A stretch of DNA of 47,541 bases from UBA987 sp047620825 (GCA_047620825.1 JBLHOC010000003.1:1-47541), one strand, 5' to 3'; numbered from the stretch's first letter, positions 14,748 to 24,254 are shown. Program-made: numbers and translations. Notes: generated by a model not told the origin, from the sequence alone.

Positions 14748-16073
14748 ATGACAGTAAAAACTTACTTACCGCTTGTGTCATGTTTATTTTTGATAACCAC
14801 GTTTTCTTGTGGAAGTTCAAAAGACAACAAACAGGGGCAAGCACACCTCGACGAGCAAAAGCCATTTTTGGTGCATTTAGGTAATTCAACCAGAATTAGC
14901 AGTAATCACTATGCGGATGTGGTCATGGACAGTAAAGGCAACGCCTACCTTGCTAGTTTTTTTTACAAAAAATGATCGTCGTGATTATATCAAAATAATT
15001 CAAGTGACACCAGCTGGAGAAATTGGGTGGACTATTGGTCAGAAAACTCAAGGAAGAGCAACAGCCATAACCATAAGCGATGATGATGAAATAATTGTAA
15101 CGGGCTATTTTTCAAGTAAATTCACATGTGGTGATCAAGTGTTGATACCAAGTGGGCCTGAAAACATGTTTATCATGAAACTAATTCAAAGGGGGATTGT
15201 GCCTGGGCAATACAAAGTCACAACGGAAGCAAAGCTTTTGATATCAATGTAAATATTCATAGTGAGATATTGGTTGCGGGTATCTTGTCTGATACGGAGC
15301 AATTTGGATCGCTAAGTGTATTTAATGAAAAGGGACATCGACAATTCCTTGGCAAGTTCACTGGAGCTGGTTCATATACTTGGATTAAACAGTTCAATAG
15401 TTCTGTGAGGCGTATTAAAAGTGATAAGCAAGGCATATTTTACGTCTGCGGTAATTACAATCAAAACCTATTTGTTGGTGATTCAGTACATCAGACCACT
15501 GAAAATTATGATTTTGAGGGCTTTCTATTGCAGCTAAGTGATAGCGTAAATTGGATACGAACCTTAGGTATGAAAGGCGTGGTACAATATGGTTACCGCA
15601 CAAGTGATGTTATGTCAGACATTGCCTTTGATTCGGTGGGGAACCCCTGTGTACTGACAATGATAGAGTGGAATGCAGTGCCGAACACAACAGTTTCTGT
15701 AATATCTGGAGTTGTGATGCAATACGATGAAAAGGGGAATTTGTTGGACTCCATTCCCATAGTGACTAGCTTAACAAGAGGGGGAGTTGCGTGTTTAAAC
15801 ATAAACCCAAAAGATGAATTTGTCGTAAGTGGAATGGAACAGACATTAGCCAACGGTGCAGTAGTGCATCAAGGGTTTCTTTATACGTTTAATAGACTCG
15901 GAAAGTTAATAGACCAACAGAAAATTGAACATGAGAAAAATTTTATGTTTAGATCGTCATTCACCAACGAAAGTGGAACTGTTTATACGGGCCATTATAA
16001 AACGCGTTTACAGATAAACGACAGCGCCATTAAAAACGATGGTAATCATGGACTGTTTATGTACAGACCATAA
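14748..16073 (+). pseudogene. Frameshifted lipoprotein gene, beta-propeller-like
   Basis: Three frames join into one coherent protein of about 441 residues. The ATG at 14748 starts a lipoprotein signal peptide (TTFSCGSSK). The frame stops at 14973 just after an 8-T run (14957-14964) and a 6-A run (14967-14972). Sequence continues in the +1 frame (NDRRDYIKIIQVTP) as far as about 15181-15185. It then shifts back to the original frame (NSKGDCAWAIQ) and runs to TAA at 16073. The first event looks like one inserted base and the second like one lost base. Repeats such as DSKGNAYLAS and EILVAGILSD resemble SBBP/beta-propeller units. It could be a recent pseudogene or two sequencing errors. Confidence 0.8.
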
Positions 16074-16084
16074 AACGAAGGTGT

Positions 16085-16729
16085 TTATTTTTTGCGGATG
16101 ACCATCAAGCCATCACGAATAGGCATCAGCACATTTTCTACACGATCATCACCTTGAATCTTTTTGTTGAAGGCATCAAGCGCTTTGGTTTCTATATCCT
16201 TCGCGAGTTGATTGGCATCAAGTACTTTGCCACTCCACAGTACATTATCTGCAATAAGAATACCACCAGAAGGCATTTTGTCAATAACTAAATCGTAATA
16301 ATTGGTGTAGTTTTCTTTGTCTGCATCTATAAAAACCATGTCAATTTGGTCTGTTAAAGTTGGAATAATATCCATGGCGTTACCAACTCGGTAGTCGAAT
16401 ACTTCTGGGTTTGGAGACTTGTCGAAATACCCACGTGTCATGTCTTCGATTTCCTCGTTTAAATCAATTGTTATGAGCTTGCCTCCAGCTTGTAGGCCTT
16501 CTGCCAAACACAATGCAGAATAGCCAGTATAAGTACCAATTTCAAGAATGACATTGGGTTGAGCCATTTTGCTAAACATACTTAAAACACGACCTTGTAA
16601 ATGACCAGATAGCATCCGTGGTATTAATACATTGGCATACGTATCACGGTTTAATTGCTGTTGTAATTCCGTTTCAGGTGTGGTGTGTTTTTCAACATAG
16701 TCCGATATGTTAGAGTCAAGAAAGTCCAT
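16085..16729 (-). CDS. SAM-dependent O-methyltransferase
   Basis: A 214-residue class I methyltransferase of the catechol O-methyltransferase-like (Methyltransf_3) family. Motif I is LEIGTYTGYSA at 62-72 and an acidic residue ends strand 2 (ITIDL). The metal-binding residues are in FIDADKENY (Asp135, Asp137) and ADNVLW (Asp161). These enzymes methylate hydroxyl groups of small aromatic molecules or act on tRNA (TrmR-like), and the substrate is not evident. It is last in the mutL-rhomboid-rhomboid-EEP run, starting 5 bases after the preceding stop. Confidence 0.93.
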   Translation of the reverse strand: MDFLDSNISDYVEKHTTPETELQQQLNRDTYANVLIPRMLSGHLQGRVLSMFSKMAQPNVILEIGTYTGYSALCLAEGLQAGGKLITIDLNEEIEDMTRGYFDKSPNPEVFDYRVGNAMDIIPTLTDQIDMVFIDADKENYTNYYDLVIDKMPSGGILIADNVLWSGKVLDANQLAKDIETKALDAFNKKIQGDDRVENVLMPIRDGLMVIRKK

Positions 16730-16734
16730 GAATA

Positions 16735-17781
16735 CTAATTGATTTTTAGGTCTGCAAAGATGAGTTTATGATCGGAATAAATACTATTGGTAGAGGAATA
16801 GGTTGCGGCCGAAAATGAATCATCGAAAAGGATATAGTCAATCCGAAAAAAGGGAAATGGTTTAAGGAAAGTAGCCTCCAAACCAGAACCAGCCACAACA
16901 AAGGCATCTTTTTTTCCTTCCTTTAGTTTTTGATAGGTGTAGCTCTGAGGGGTGTCGTTAAAATCACCCATAATAATTGTTGGTATTAAACATGCGTCAA
17001 TGTGTTTGCGGATGTCTTGCACTTGGCTTGCTCTAGTCAGCATTGAAGTTTTAAGTCTTTGGGCCACATTTTTAGCATTTTCCGTATAGGTTGAGTCAAA
17101 ATCAAGTTGACTTAAACTATGGTAATCACGAGACTTAATACGTGTTGTTTCAAGGTGGATGCCGTAAATACGAACCAGCTTTTTGTTGACTTCTACATCC
17201 ATAAACCCAGCCATGTTATAAGAGGACTCTGTAAATGGAACCAATCCAGAATGCTTTATTGGTAGTTTTGAAACCAACAATATGCCACTGTTTCTGATGT
17301 CATTGGTTCTTATCTTAACTTGATAAGGGTAGTTCTTTTTGCTGATCTTGCCTTCTTTATATCGCCACTCTATTAGGGTAGCGCAGGCAACATCATTTTT
17401 TACTAAATAGGATTCGATGTCTGACGACGTGTTTAAACCATTATACTTTCCAAGTGCGTAAGTATTAAAGCTAACCACTTTAAAGTTCCCTGAGCCTTCA
17501 GTCTGAGGGTGTATGGAGACCAATCGCAAGATGAAGGGAATGCCGATTGCCAAAACAATTAGGTTTTTGATTCGCATTCTGGTCCCAAGGGTGAGCCCAA
17601 TGAGTAGCAGAATCACTAATGCCAGAATCCATAGATTAAAAGAAAGCCCAAAAAAGGCAATGATCCACGAAAGTTTTGGGTTGACAAACGGCGCTAAATA
17701 GGACAGGAGTACTGCCACTAAAACGATCCAATTAATAAAAATGACTATACCTTTTGTGAGCTTTTTCACCTTACTTATCAC
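16735..17781 (-). CDS. Membrane-anchored endonuclease/exonuclease/phosphatase family protein
   Basis: A 348-residue protein. Three hydrophobic helices at about residues 10-90 anchor it in the membrane. The EEP (DNase I-like) domain follows from about residue 98: SFNTYALG, a Glu in LIEW, GIHLET, MGDFNDTPQS, RIDYILFDD and the C-terminal SDHKLI carrying the catalytic Asp-His. The family includes nucleases and lipid phosphatases. Membrane anchoring is common in the Bacteroidota version found after mutL and rhomboid genes. Its start overlaps the rhomboid gene by 11 bases, so they are co-translated. Confidence 0.9.
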   Translation of the reverse strand: MISKVKKLTKGIVIFINWIVLVAVLLSYLAPFVNPKLSWIIAFFGLSFNLWILALVILLLIGLTLGTRMRIKNLIVLAIGIPFILRLVSIHPQTEGSGNFKVVSFNTYALGKYNGLNTSSDIESYLVKNDVACATLIEWRYKEGKISKKNYPYQVKIRTNDIRNSGILLVSKLPIKHSGLVPFTESSYNMAGFMDVEVNKKLVRIYGIHLETTRIKSRDYHSLSQLDFDSTYTENAKNVAQRLKTSMLTRASQVQDIRKHIDACLIPTIIMGDFNDTPQSYTYQKLKEGKKDAFVVAGSGLEATFLKPFPFFRIDYILFDDSFSAATYSSTNSIYSDHKLIFADLKIN

Positions 17782-18682
17782 TAGCTCTAAACAGCAGGTC
17801 TTTTTCTTCTTTGGTTAAGCTAGGATAACCACTTTGGTTGATTTTATCCAGAATCGCGTCAATTTCTTCTTGACGGGGCTTACCATTTGCATGTGACCTA
17901 GCTTGATGTGGGGCGGATGTAGCCTCTGTTTTTACTTTCTCCTTCTTTCCTCTCAGAATATCGCGCTCATCTACCTCGGCAAATCTTGGTCTAAATGGAT
18001 TTCGAATTTGCCTTAGGAGGGATAAATTTAAACGGCCTTGTTCGTTTAACACAAACAATGTGGCAAATAAAGCACCACCTAAATGAGCCAAATGCCCACC
18101 TTGATTACCTGTGGTGAGGTATAAAACATTGATACCAACTAAAAATAAGGCAATCCATTTGAGTTTGATTCTGAACGCTCTGAAAAATGACAGCTCATAA
18201 TTTGGTACTAAAACGGCTGATGCCACAACCACAGACATGACGCCACCTGACGCTCCCTGCATGGGCAAACCGCTACCAGCAAACGACGGTAGATATTGAT
18301 AAACAAACATGTATAACAATGCACCCATAATACCACCACCAAAATACAGTGTATAAAACTTCTTGTTGTTTTGAAAGTCTAATAGAATTCGTCCGATGTA
18401 AAACAGCAAAATCATATTACCGGCAATGTGAAACAAGTCATTATGGAAGAACATGTAAGTAGCAACCGACCAGGGCTTACTTAAAAAGTCTGCGAAAGCG
18501 GCTGGGGAATGAAAGAATACAAGGAGTTCTTTTGCCTTTGCCGCGTGCTCAACGCCTCGGCCACGACCAATCATTAGTACCAACCCACTGAGTATAAAAA
18601 CAGCGATGTTAATAATAATGAGTTTGCGAATTGGAGAATTCCCTTTGTTAAACCCGTCTTGAATTTTATCCCAATACGACAT
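17771..18682 (-). CDS. Rhomboid family intramembrane serine protease
   Basis: A 303-residue protein with six transmembrane helices. The catalytic serine is in GASGG (Ser145) and the catalytic His is in GGHLAHLGG (His200). FHIAGNM supplies the conserved His/Asn of helix 2. A cytosolic tail of about 80 residues follows and ends in SGYPSLTKEEKDLLFRAS, a conserved end of Bacteroidota rhomboids in this position. It would cleave transmembrane proteins within the bilayer. It is the second of two adjacent rhomboid genes, 14 bases after the first. Confidence 0.95.
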   Translation of the reverse strand: MSYWDKIQDGFNKGNSPIRKLIIINIAVFILSGLVLMIGRGRGVEHAAKAKELLVFFHSPAAFADFLSKPWSVATYMFFHNDLFHIAGNMILLFYIGRILLDFQNNKKFYTLYFGGGIMGALLYMFVYQYLPSFAGSGLPMQGASGGVMSVVVASAVLVPNYELSFFRAFRIKLKWIALFLVGINVLYLTTGNQGGHLAHLGGALFATLFVLNEQGRLNLSLLRQIRNPFRPRFAEVDERDILRGKKEKVKTEATSAPHQARSHANGKPRQEEIDAILDKINQSGYPSLTKEEKDLLFRASDK

Positions 18683-18696
18683 GTAGTTCTAATATA

Positions 18697-19446
18697 TTAA
18701 AAAAAGCTGTCTCTTTTGGTTTTGTTCCAGTATTTGACAATAATAATACCGGCAACCAAACCACCTAAGTGTGCAAAGTGGGCTACATTATCCATCGGAG
18801 AATTGCTGATTCCTCTATATAACTCGTAAACCCCGTATAATGTTACAGCGACTTTTAATTTGATTGGAATAGGAGGGAAAATAAGATATAGTACCGTGTT
18901 GGGGAACAACACATAACAGGCACCCAATATGCCAAATAGTGCTCCTGAAGCACCAACCACTGGCATGTTTACCAGGTTGTTATAAGCAGCCATGGCTGGG
19001 TCGGTATAGTTCTGATAATTTTGTAAATAGCCAAAACCATTAGCAAGCACATCTTGAATTTGAGTGGCACTTAAACTAGAAACGGCAGACTGAACTTGTA
19101 GATGGTTAACCAAGAAATGAAGCAAAGCAGCGAAAAATGCCGTCATCATATAAAACTTAAGAAATCGTTTTGGTCCCCACCGAACTTCTAACATTCTTCC
19201 AAACATAAAAAGTCCAAACATATTCATCGCCAGGTGCATAAATCCACCATGCATAAAAAAGTGGGTCAGAATTTGCCAAGCCTCAAAATGGTCTGAAGAT
19301 GGGTGAAACAAACCCAACGTTGACGATAAACTTACTCCTCTGCTGGATAAGACATAAGTCGCTAAATACATCAACCCGTTTATGATGATTAAATTCTTAA
19401 CCATCGGGGTGAGTGCATTCGGATTTGTGGAGCTATAGTGCTGCAT
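18697..19446 (-). CDS. Rhomboid family intramembrane serine protease
   Basis: A 249-residue protein with six predicted transmembrane helices. Catalytic serine in GASGAL (Ser167), catalytic His in FAHLGG (His226), and HLAMNM with Asn75 in helix 2. A roughly 45-residue insertion sits between helices 3 and 4 (about 115-160). It lies 8 bases downstream of mutL and 14 bases upstream of the other rhomboid. The two differ in insertion and C-terminal tail, so they are not a recent duplication. The substrates are unknown. Confidence 0.95.
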   Translation of the reverse strand: MQHYSSTNPNALTPMVKNLIIINGLMYLATYVLSSRGVSLSSTLGLFHPSSDHFEAWQILTHFFMHGGFMHLAMNMFGLFMFGRMLEVRWGPKRFLKFYMMTAFFAALLHFLVNHLQVQSAVSSLSATQIQDVLANGFGYLQNYQNYTDPAMAAYNNLVNMPVVGASGALFGILGACYVLFPNTVLYLIFPPIPIKLKVAVTLYGVYELYRGISNSPMDNVAHFAHLGGLVAGIIIVKYWNKTKRDSFF

Positions 19447-19454
19447 AAGTCGTT

Positions 19455-21263
19455 TTATTCAAATAAGTCAGCGAGTTTACTTTGTTCAAACGATACAAAT
19501 GTAAGTTTACCTGACGGTGTATATCTCGGTTGGTTGCAAGTAAATAAATCTTGCACCAAATGTTCAATTTGTTCTTGTTCCAAAACCATGCCGCGCTGAA
19601 TTCCCGCATTTCTGGCAAGGGAACGTGCCAAATTTTCACGTTTATCCAATTTCAAGGATTGCTGATTGAGTTTGTAATGTTCTAAAATACCCTCTAAAAT
19701 ATCCTTCTCTTCACCTTTACTAATATCAGCTGGAGTGCCATTGATGATGATGGTGTTTTTACCAAAAATGCTAATGTCAAAGCCCAACTGATTAATGTCC
19801 TCCATTATGACTTGTATAATTTCAAAATCAGCTTGCTGGAGCTCAACAGTTCTTGGAAAGAGCAGTTGCTGACACGAAACATCGCTAGACTGTAATTGTG
19901 AGCTGTACTTTTCAAATAGTATTTGTTCATGCGCACGTCTTTGGTCCACCAAATAAAGTTGTCTATTTACCATACAAACAATAAAACTGGAATACACTTG
20001 AAACACCATACTCACCTCCACGTTTTCAGGTTTCGACGTAAAGGGCAATTTTTCAGTTCGAGGTTCGGGTTTGTCGGGATCTACAATATCATCGCGAAAC
20101 GGTTCATAAAGTTTTTCCCAAGCCGTTTCATTTTTCTGTTTAACGGAATCACCTATAAACGGATTATAACCTGTTTTGGTTTTGATTTGGGGCGGTTCTA
20201 CGATACGCTGAAACGGGTCAACGGGTCTTTCAAATTGTGGTAGAAATGCGTTGGTATCCATTTCTGGTGTGGTATTATACCCAGAAAGTGATTTGGTGAC
20301 AACAGATTTTATTATTTGATAAATCAACCGTGATTCTTCGAACTTTACTTCCGTCTTGGTTGGATGAACATTAACATCAATCTTGGCCGGATCAATCTCT
20401 AAAAACAAAACATAAAAAGGGTGATGACCTGCCTCTATCAAATTGCTGTACGCATTTGTAACGGCATGATGGAAATAAGGCTCTTTAATAAACCGACCAT
20501 TCACATAAAAGAATTGATTTCCTCTCGTTTTTCGACCCAATTCAGGGCTACCAATAAAGCCAGAAATTTGGACTATTTCGGTGTGTTCCTCAACGGTAAG
20601 TAACTTGCCTTTATTTGACTTGAGCAAGATGTTTTCAATCCGTTGTTGAAGACCTGTGTCAGGAAGTTTATAGACTTCATTTTGCCCGTTAAAAAGGTTC
20701 ATTCGGACATCCGGTCGGCTTATGGCAATACGCTGAAATTCCTCAATGATATATTTTGTTTCGACAGAAACGGATTTCAAAAAATTTCTACGAACAGGGA
20801 TATTAAAGAATAAGTTTTTAACTGTGATGCTGGTTCCAGCAGTCATTGAAATGGGCTCTTGCTTTTTCACTTCTGAAGCCTCAATCACAATGTGACTTCC
20901 TAAAGGATCTTCTTCGCGCTTGGTTTTCATTTCAACCTGAGCGATGGCGGCAATACTTGCCAGGGCCTCACCTCTAAAACCGAACGTAGTCAGTTTAAAA
21001 AGGTCATCTGCTTTTTTAATCTTAGAAGTCGCATGACGTTCCCAGCACATACGTGCGTCAATGTCACTCATACCCTTACCGTTATCTATGATCTGTAGGA
21101 GGGTTTGACCACCATCTCTAAAAACCAATGTAATTTCTGAAGCACCTGCATCAAGACTGTTTTCGAGCATTTCTTTGACAACAGACGCAGGCCTTTGAAC
21201 CACTTCACCAGCGGCAATTTGATTGGCTATAGATTCGGGAAGTAAACGAATTAAATCAGGCAT
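19455..21263 (-). CDS. mutL: DNA mismatch repair protein MutL
   Basis: A 602-residue protein. The N-terminal GHKL ATPase shows ENSLDAGA (catalytic Glu34), DNGKGM at 60-65 and GFRGEAL. A linker of about 80 polar residues (330-415) joins the C-terminal dimerisation and endonuclease domain. The metal-binding motif DQHA(X)2E(X)4E reads DQRRAHEQILFE at 440-451, with Arg442 where His is expected. The end CNQPRYTPSGKLTF carries the second part of the zinc site. MutL couples mismatch recognition by MutS to strand cleavage. It starts the rhomboid-EEP run and probably has its own promoter. Confidence 0.97.
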   Translation of the reverse strand: MPDLIRLLPESIANQIAAGEVVQRPASVVKEMLENSLDAGASEITLVFRDGGQTLLQIIDNGKGMSDIDARMCWERHATSKIKKADDLFKLTTFGFRGEALASIAAIAQVEMKTKREEDPLGSHIVIEASEVKKQEPISMTAGTSITVKNLFFNIPVRRNFLKSVSVETKYIIEEFQRIAISRPDVRMNLFNGQNEVYKLPDTGLQQRIENILLKSNKGKLLTVEEHTEIVQISGFIGSPELGRKTRGNQFFYVNGRFIKEPYFHHAVTNAYSNLIEAGHHPFYVLFLEIDPAKIDVNVHPTKTEVKFEESRLIYQIIKSVVTKSLSGYNTTPEMDTNAFLPQFERPVDPFQRIVEPPQIKTKTGYNPFIGDSVKQKNETAWEKLYEPFRDDIVDPDKPEPRTEKLPFTSKPENVEVSMVFQVYSSFIVCMVNRQLYLVDQRRAHEQILFEKYSSQLQSSDVSCQQLLFPRTVELQQADFEIIQVIMEDINQLGFDISIFGKNTIIINGTPADISKGEEKDILEGILEHYKLNQQSLKLDKRENLARSLARNAGIQRGMVLEQEQIEHLVQDLFTCNQPRYTPSGKLTFVSFEQSKLADLFE

Positions 21264-21274
21264 TCTTGAACGCT

Positions 21275-21282
21275 CGAAGATA
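21275..21282 (-). promoter_or_regulatory. Probable -7 element for mutL
   Basis: Minus strand TATCTTCG is one mismatch from TAnnTTTG, 11 bases before the mutL ATG, in a 55-base gap after the preceding gene. It could start a mutL-rhomboid-EEP transcript. Confidence 0.35.
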
Positions 21283-21318
21283 CTTCATTTCTGTGGTAAT
21301 TCTAGATTTGGAACAAGC

Positions 21319-21654
21319 TTAAACTTGCTTAAAACCATCAAAAATGATATCGATTGTCTTTGTGTAAAACGCTAAATAGGCCAATGATCCAAGTACCAAG
21401 GCGATAAGTATAACTCTGATTCGTGAAACCGTTTTGAGCTGTTGTGCTTTCGGGTCGATGATTTGTCTGCCCCGATTTTTAAATGCAGTTTGTATACGTT
21501 GACGAGAACCTTCAGCAGAATAATTACCTGTAACTTCAGACCTTATTCGTTCGACGCGATTGCCCAAGTCTTCTTTACGTTCATCATAGAATCGAGGGTT
21601 GTAAGTGAAACGTTTGTTTCCCCTTCTACCTATTTTAATACGTGAGAGTTGCAT
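21319..21654 (-). CDS. Small basic membrane protein upstream of mutL
   Basis: A 111-residue protein. A very basic N-terminal region (RIKIGRRGNKRFTYNPRFYDERK) and a charged middle are followed by one transmembrane helix (about residues 79-98) and a short tail. Small proteins of this type before mutL in Bacteroidota are often mislabelled riboflavin synthase subunit beta, although nothing here resembles that enzyme. A tail-anchored topology with a nucleic-acid- or phospholipid-binding cytosolic part is plausible. The function is unknown. It has a good promoter abutting its ATG. Confidence 0.8.
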   Translation of the reverse strand: MQLSRIKIGRRGNKRFTYNPRFYDERKEDLGNRVERIRSEVTGNYSAEGSRQRIQTAFKNRGRQIIDPKAQQLKTVSRIRVILIALVLGSLAYLAFYTKTIDIIFDGFKQV

Positions 21655-21658
21655 AGGT

Positions 21659-21689
21659 CAAAGGTAAGCAGACAAAGGAACATTGTCAA
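21659..21689 (-). promoter_or_regulatory. Promoter abutting the start of the small basic membrane protein gene
   Basis: Minus strand: TTG (21689-21687), 20 bases, TACCTTTG (21666-21659). The -7 element is an exact match and ends 4 bases before the ATG at 21654. This is the best two-element example of a leaderless arrangement with an ATG start in the window. Confidence 0.6.
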
Positions 21690-21728
21690 TGGGAGTTTGT
21701 GAATGGAGGAAAAAACTTAACCAGTGGT

Positions 21729-23531
21729 TTAGGTATATTTCTTTTTACGGATCCAAGCGTTGATTAATCCGAAAAGCAATAAACCAATAATAGGCAACAC
21801 CATATTAATCACTTGCCATTTTGTTTTTTCAGATTTAACCTTGGCTTTATCCAGTAACCGTAATTGTATTTTTTTAGATCGAACTTCGATTAAATTAGAC
21901 TCATCACAGAGGTAGTCAACACAATTTAAAAAGAACTTTTTGTTGGCAAACTCTACAGGCTCATTAAACGCTTTCGAAGCATATTTGTCATAACCCAATG
22001 GGTAAACTTGCTTCCTTTCTTTGTCTGTTTGGTTCGCAATTAAATCTCCGTCCGAGATAACAATCATCGCATTTTGATCAATACTAGATTTGAATGGGAT
22101 GGCACTTTTCTCATCCCTTGCTCTTCGATGTGCGTATAGGGAACTGAACTTTCCTTCAATAAGCACAGCGGCAATGTTATCGGGATGTCTAAACATTTCT
22201 GGTGTGGGTTTTAAACCCAATAATTCCAGCGATACAGACACAGGGTTTTTAGCTATTCTACTTGTTCCTGATGATTGAAGTAGGACCGTTTTCTTCAAAT
22301 CTGGGCTTGGTAAGGTATCAATTCCAGCAGCAAACCGACCCCAAACCGATGCCATATTTCGCACAATAGGGTGCTCACCTTGTGGGGCGAAAATTGGATA
22401 AAACAACCACGGCATAAATCCAGGTTGTCCACTCGCGCCGTTTGCCAACACAGGTATTCCGTGACAATTTAGATCTTGTATCAAGGTAGGATTGATGCGG
22501 ACGCCATATTTAAACAGTAAATTATTTACGTTCAAATTATAGTCGGCTGTGTTGATTGTGCCATATTTTGCAACGCTATCCATTTCTGCGATAAGCGGCT
22601 CTGCCAACCAAACGAGTTTACCACCATTCATTACATATTGATCTAGTAAGAATAATTCTTCGTCTAAAAAACTAATTCGGGGTTTAGCGATGATTAGGGC
22701 GTTGTATGCACTCATTTGGTTCATCACACCCGTGAGGAGAATCTTTCCTGCGTCGTCGGGATTGGCTGAAATTTCAGCTAAAAACTGTTTTGTACAAGCG
22801 GTATCGGTTAGGTTGATGTTGATGTTTTCAACCGTATATAACTCGGACAGTGATTTCGTGATATCTGCAACATAAACAGGTTCAAGTTCGGCATGACCAG
22901 TCGTAAAGGCTATTTTGATTTCTCGATCTACAACGCACTTTCTAATGATATTGCCAATCTCGTATTCTAAGAGTTCAATACTTCCATTGATGTCTTGTTC
23001 TAGGGGTTGACCAAATTCACGTTTCAACAGGTTTAAAGGGTACTCTTTCCCTTTATAGTTAACCAAGCCAGCTGGTATGATAAACTTTTCGGAAGTAGCC
23101 TCATCCTGACCAATTTCAGGTCGTGTGATTTGGACACCTTTTCCATCCAATTGTTTAAGAATATCGTCTTTTTCTTTGATTGGCTTATCCGTCAGTAGAT
23201 CCTCAAAACGATAGATAATGTTACCCTTACTGATGTGCTGATACTCACTTAAAAGATCTTGAGTTGCATTTTTAAGCCGTCGATATTCTTGCGGGAACTC
23301 ACCATCAAGGAATATTTGAATATAAAGTGGTTCGTTAAGCTTCCCAACCAATTGATGCGTGGTTTCAGATAATGTGTAACGTTTCTCCTTCGTTAAATCG
23401 AAACGGCTGTAAAACATATCCGACAATATGTTTAGCACGGCAATGGTTGCAATTAATATCAGGAACTGCCACAGATGCTTCTGACGAACGCCCAATGTTT
23501 TTAGGCTGCTATTCTTCCCTTTTTTTACCAT
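21729..23531 (-). CDS. gldG: Gliding motility-associated ABC transporter component GldG
   Basis: A 600-residue membrane protein: a transmembrane helix at about 20-38, a large periplasmic region and a C-terminal helix at about 575-592. The region after the first helix (FYSRFDLTKEKRYTLSETT) and the ABC_transp_aux-type domain (ITRPEIGQ, LLEYEIGNIIRK, TTGHAELEP) are typical of GldG. In Flavobacterium johnsoniae, GldG works with GldF and GldA as an ABC transporter that gliding requires. Its start overlaps the end of gldF by 7 bases. It is full length with no visible defects. Confidence 0.95.
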   Translation of the reverse strand: MVKKGKNSSLKTLGVRQKHLWQFLILIATIAVLNILSDMFYSRFDLTKEKRYTLSETTHQLVGKLNEPLYIQIFLDGEFPQEYRRLKNATQDLLSEYQHISKGNIIYRFEDLLTDKPIKEKDDILKQLDGKGVQITRPEIGQDEATSEKFIIPAGLVNYKGKEYPLNLLKREFGQPLEQDINGSIELLEYEIGNIIRKCVVDREIKIAFTTGHAELEPVYVADITKSLSELYTVENININLTDTACTKQFLAEISANPDDAGKILLTGVMNQMSAYNALIIAKPRISFLDEELFLLDQYVMNGGKLVWLAEPLIAEMDSVAKYGTINTADYNLNVNNLLFKYGVRINPTLIQDLNCHGIPVLANGASGQPGFMPWLFYPIFAPQGEHPIVRNMASVWGRFAAGIDTLPSPDLKKTVLLQSSGTSRIAKNPVSVSLELLGLKPTPEMFRHPDNIAAVLIEGKFSSLYAHRRARDEKSAIPFKSSIDQNAMIVISDGDLIANQTDKERKQVYPLGYDKYASKAFNEPVEFANKKFFLNCVDYLCDESNLIEVRSKKIQLRLLDKAKVKSEKTKWQVINMVLPIIGLLLFGLINAWIRKKKYT

Positions 23532-24253
23532 TTCCGTCGACCAAAGGATAATTTAGTTAAACCTAAAAAGAACGCTATAAACCCAATAAAATAAGTAATG
23601 TCTCTTGTGTCAACAACACCACGACTAATAGATTGATAATGAAAATCAATGCCCAGCCATTCTAAGTAATAATTTGATGTTCCTGTATCTAACAAGCCAC
23701 TTAACTGTCCCATTACAGAATACGTGACGAAACACAAAAAGGTAGACATGATGAAGGCAACAATTTGGTTTTCTGTTACTGAAGAGGCAAAAAGGCCCAC
23801 ACTCACATAACAGCCACCTAAAAATATGAGTCCTATGTAAGATCCCCACATAGCGCCAGTATCGATATTACCCACGGGGCTGCCCAACTTATGAATGGTA
23901 TAGTAATACAAAAGTGTTGGTATCAGTGCGAATAGAACAAGTGTCAATCCAGCTAAAAATTTACCAAAAATAATCTGCCAATCAGAAATGGGGTGTGTTG
24001 TTAAAAATTCTATGGTTCCAGCTTTTTGCTCTTCTGCAAATGACCTCATGGTTATGGCAGAAATCAAAAATATAAACACCCAAGGGGCCATCATAAAAAG
24101 TGTATCTAAACTGGCTTCTCCATATTCTAGCGCATTGGTGTCTTTATACACCCACATAAACAAACCGATGGCTAACAGAAAAACAGCTACAACAATGTAG
24201 GCTATAAGTGAACTTAAAAAGCTCCGGATTTCTTTTTTGAGAATACTTAACAT
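23525..24253 (-). CDS. gldF: Gliding motility-associated ABC transporter permease GldF
   Basis: A 242-residue integral membrane protein with six hydrophobic helices, as expected for an ABC-2 type permease. The N terminus MLSILKKEIRSFLSS, the SFAEEQKAGTIEFLTTHPISDWQI segment after helix 2 (split here by the family's usual turn), and the short C-terminal RRKW end are typical of GldF. It lies 1 base after gldA and overlaps gldG by 7 bases, so the three subunits are expected in equal translation. It forms the membrane channel of the transporter powered by GldA. Confidence 0.95.
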   Translation of the reverse strand: MLSILKKEIRSFLSSLIAYIVVAVFLLAIGLFMWVYKDTNALEYGEASLDTLFMMAPWVFIFLISAITMRSFAEEQKAGTIEFLTTHPISDWQIIFGKFLAGLTLVLFALIPTLLYYYTIHKLGSPVGNIDTGAMWGSYIGLIFLGGCYVSVGLFASSVTENQIVAFIMSTFLCFVTYSVMGQLSGLLDTGTSNYYLEWLGIDFHYQSISRGVVDTRDITYFIGFIAFFLGLTKLSFGRRKW

Positions 24254-24254
24254 A

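Noticed and set aside
14957..14972. Programmed frameshifting at the T8/A6 tract
   Set aside because: Programmed sites usually need one shift with a stimulatory element. Here a second opposite shift is required about 210 bases later without any slippery sequence, so mutation or sequencing error is simpler.
21319..21654. Riboflavin synthase subunit beta
   Set aside because: This name is common for short proteins at this locus in databases, but the sequence is basic with a C-terminal membrane helix and has none of the lumazine or riboflavin synthase motifs.
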